A stretch of 64,000 nucleotides of DNA from a virus, in the IMG/VR virus record IMGVR_UViG_3300008267_000019, positions 20,122 through 84,121 of that record, one strand, 5' to 3'. The notes under the pieces were generated by a model, which ran no database searches, was not told the origin of the DNA, and saw nothing but the letters and a program-made list of their open reading frames with translations. Positions 62,306 through 64,000 of the stretch are shown here, piece after piece. Position 1 is the first letter of the stretch; each line of letters starts with the position of its first letter. A program made the position numbers and the translations under genes.

Positions 62306-62660
62306 AGAAATACTAGCAACTAGTTTTATGACTGCTACTGAAAAATCTTTAGCTAGCGGTCTGCAATATAAATATAATTCTTATCCAGTAGAAGATAAAA
62401 ACTTCAGAGGATGGGTAGTAGATATCATAGTTAAGGAAGCAGGGTATGGAGAACATACTATACAGCAATTTAAGTACACATGGCCAAATAATATTGACCC
62501 TAAGAACTTAGAGTATAATGTCATATTAGACGTAATATCTAATCTAACACAGGGATGTTTAATATCTTGGTATGAAGTAGCTAAGTTTTTAGCAAGTGAT
62601 AGTGAAATCCAAAAGAAAATTATAGATGAAGCAAAAGAAGATAATATCGCTTCCTACTAA
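62274..62660 (+). CDS. Hypothetical protein, 128 aa
   Basis: 128 residues, helical, with Trp and Asp patches (NFRGWVVDIIVKEAGYGEHT; GCLISWYEVAKFLASDSEIQ). It overlaps its neighbours at both ends, as is usual for the genes leading to the packaging module. Not recognised. Confidence 0.5.
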   Translation: MGTTEKLKVAKEILATSFMTATEKSLASGLQYKYNSYPVEDKNFRGWVVDIIVKEAGYGEHTIQQFKYTWPNNIDPKNLEYNVILDVISNLTQGCLISWYEVAKFLASDSEIQKKIIDEAKEDNIASY

Positions 62661-63228
62661 TCAGGAAAAGATATACAGACAGATACTTGCTTTCATGAAT
62701 TTTATGCTAAATCTTACGCCACAGGAACGTGATGTATTAGCAGAATTAATAAAGCTAGATAATGAGTATGAAGCTTTGCCTCCTGACAAACGTGCTAGGT
62801 TTATCTTATCTACTGATATGCGCAAAGAAATACGTGAAAAACTTTCTATAGAAGAAAAACAATTTAATGTAATATTATCCAGGCTAAAAAATCCTAAGAA
62901 ATCTTTCATGGGCAAAGCACTTATCGACGAGAATAACATTATTCATCCAGAATTAAAATTCAAACCAGACCAAGATGGATTTAGATTCGAGGTCAACTTT
63001 GTTAACACTATTACTATTCCTAAACCGTCTAAAACTTTTACAGAAGAATTAGATGAAGATATAATAGAAAAGCACGAAGAAGAAACTCAAGTTCTTACTA
63101 AAGAACTAGACATGGTTATGGAGCACGCTAAAGCTGCAGTTAATGCAACACGAGACATTGACGCTTCTAAAGCACCTGTAATTATAGAAGAAGACTTTGA
63201 CATAACTATTAATCTTCCTGATGAATAA
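62626..63228 (+). CDS. Hypothetical protein, 200 aa
   Basis: 200 residues. The N-terminal 120 residues are helical and basic (KKIISLPTNQEKIYRQIL, KREKLSIEEKQFNVILSRLK in part), followed by a Pro/Thr segment and an acidic helical tail (ELDEDIIEKHEEETQVLTK). A DNA-packaging or replication accessory role is possible given its position before the terminase region. The antisense frame over it has no support. Confidence 0.5.
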   Translation: MKQKKIISLPTNQEKIYRQILAFMNFMLNLTPQERDVLAELIKLDNEYEALPPDKRARFILSTDMRKEIREKLSIEEKQFNVILSRLKNPKKSFMGKALIDENNIIHPELKFKPDQDGFRFEVNFVNTITIPKPSKTFTEELDEDIIEKHEEETQVLTKELDMVMEHAKAAVNATRDIDASKAPVIIEEDFDITINLPDE

Positions 63229-63502
63229 ACAAGAAGAGATATTATTAGAACTTGCTCGCAAACACGGCATAAATATTTTACAAGCCAGGGAGATATTTAA
63301 TTTATTTGGTAGTACTATAGCAGATATAATAAGTGATCCTGATAAAAAAGAAGATAACTTATATAACCCTGATAAGTTTAAAGTAATACACATAGATCAT
63401 TTTGGTAAGTTTATACCCAACCAGCGCAAAATACGACATGCAAATTTTTGCTTAACAAATAAAAATAAACAAGATGACAACACCGATGAACATAACATTT
63501 GA
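63221..63502 (+). CDS. Hypothetical protein, 93 aa
   Basis: 93 residues starting at ATG 63221, overlapping the previous stop by eight bases. The helical N-terminus (EEILLELARKHGINILQARE) is followed by an Asp/Asn-rich middle (SDPDKKEDNLYNPDKFKV). Unknown function. Confidence 0.45.
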   Translation: MNKQEEILLELARKHGINILQAREIFNLFGSTIADIISDPDKKEDNLYNPDKFKVIHIDHFGKFIPNQRKIRHANFCLTNKNKQDDNTDEHNI

Positions 63503-63689
63503 AATTAAAATTCAAGATAACTTAGAACACACAGTGCCTGTAACTTTCTATCACATAGATGCAATACACCCTAGTGAAAATAATCATGCAGTAATAATAT
63601 CAGGAGGAAAAGAATGGCATTCAACTAGTACTTATCCAGAGATATGGGATAAAATTAAAAAACATTTAGATGAAAACTCCACACGATAA
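63474..63689 (+). CDS. Small protein, 71 aa
   Basis: 71 residues, beta-rich (NITFEIKIQDNLEHTVPVTF) with a helical end (YPEIWDKIKKHLDENSTR). It overlaps the genes on both sides. Unknown function. Confidence 0.45.
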   Translation: MTTPMNITFEIKIQDNLEHTVPVTFYHIDAIHPSENNHAVIISGGKEWHSTSTYPEIWDKIKKHLDENSTR

Positions 63690-64000
63690 TAACTATTGGG
63701 AACTAAACTCTGAAGTATTAATACTAGAGGAGTTTAATAAGTTCTACAATAACGATAGTTCTAAAAATAAACAAGAAAGCTCAAAAATACTTTGGGCTAT
63801 TTTTTATGCATTTCACCCAGAGTCTAAGTTTTTTAACTATCCTAATAAACTAGAAGTACTAGCTAAAGATTTTATTAAAGACCCTAAGTTTAAATGGGAA
63901 AAGATTTCTAACTTAACAGAAGCTTTTAAGAATCTAGTACTATCAGATGTAGAAAGAGCGTTAGTTAATTGGAACGAAATTATGACAATGAGAGATACTT
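63670..64000 (+). CDS. Conserved-type protein upstream of packaging genes, 3' end outside the window
   Basis: From ATG 63670 the frame is open to the window edge (about 110 residues). It reads YWELNSEVLILEEFNKFYNN, then SSKILWAIFYAFHPESKFFN and VLAKDFIKDPKFKWEKI, a helical pattern I associate with a conserved crAss-like gene beside the terminase. The start overlaps the preceding gene by 20 bases. The stop is not in the window. Confidence 0.55.
   Translation, partial: MKTPHDNNYWELNSEVLILEEFNKFYNNDSSKNKQESSKILWAIFYAFHPESKFFNYPNKLEVLAKDFIKDPKFKWEKISNLTEAFKNLVLSDVERALVNWNEIMTMRDT

Noticed and set aside
1-64000. Stop-codon reassignment, as in some crAss-like phages
   Set aside because: Several genes end at TAG and TGA at expected places, and long frames do not run through these codons.

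Overview
The window is about two thirds of a crAss-like phage genome (order Crassvirales), a group of phages that infect Bacteroidota. Four things point there: the giant virion and RNA polymerase genes on one strand, the tail stabilisation/muzzle gene followed by huge cargo genes, the opposing replication block, and the AT-rich sequence with AT-rich start regions instead of strong Shine-Dalgarno sites. The genes read in the standard code; TAA, TAG and TGA all act as stops. Terminase, portal and major capsid genes are absent and presumably lie to the right of the window.

Region 1 (1-35.8 kb, + strand) is the late block: a lysin-like gene cut by the window edge, two tail-connector-like proteins with an IHF-like protein between them, a 1469-residue muzzle/stabilisation protein, three cargo-like proteins, and then a transcription block. 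That block holds a 3018-residue polyvalent protein whose end looks like the first RNA polymerase barrel, a ferritin-like gene, a 1479-residue protein with the DFDVD catalytic motif, and a 1374-residue membrane-active protein. Several enzyme domains are embedded in these likely injected proteins: an ADP-ribosyltransferase, a Nudix hydrolase and a zincin protease.

Region 2 (35.8-60.5 kb, - strand) is the early block. It converges on region 1 at a bidirectional terminator. It encodes family A DNA polymerase, DnaB-like helicase, primase, SF2 helicase, a DnaA domain IV-like protein, an SSB-like protein, a Sak4-like ATPase, RecB-like and RusA-like nucleases, a UDG-like protein, a MazG-like pyrophosphatase, a macro-domain-like protein, a MoxR/VWA pair and a spore-photoproduct-lyase-like radical SAM protein. 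Its upstream third (54.7-60.4 kb) holds many small, membrane or secreted proteins separated by hairpin terminators, and a 0.65 kb gene-free stretch full of hairpins.

Region 3 (60.45-64 kb, + strand) starts at a divergent control region with TATAGGT/ACCTATA boxes, a repeated 18-mer, and a 10-mer inverted repeat near the 5' ends of both transcripts. It continues with a DnaQ-like exonuclease, a winged-helix regulator and small proteins leading towards the packaging genes. The most striking points are the ferritin-like gene with all five ferroxidase ligands placed between the two RNA polymerase halves, and a possible phage ADP-ribose circuit: transferase and Nudix domains in virion proteins, and a macro-like protein in the early block.
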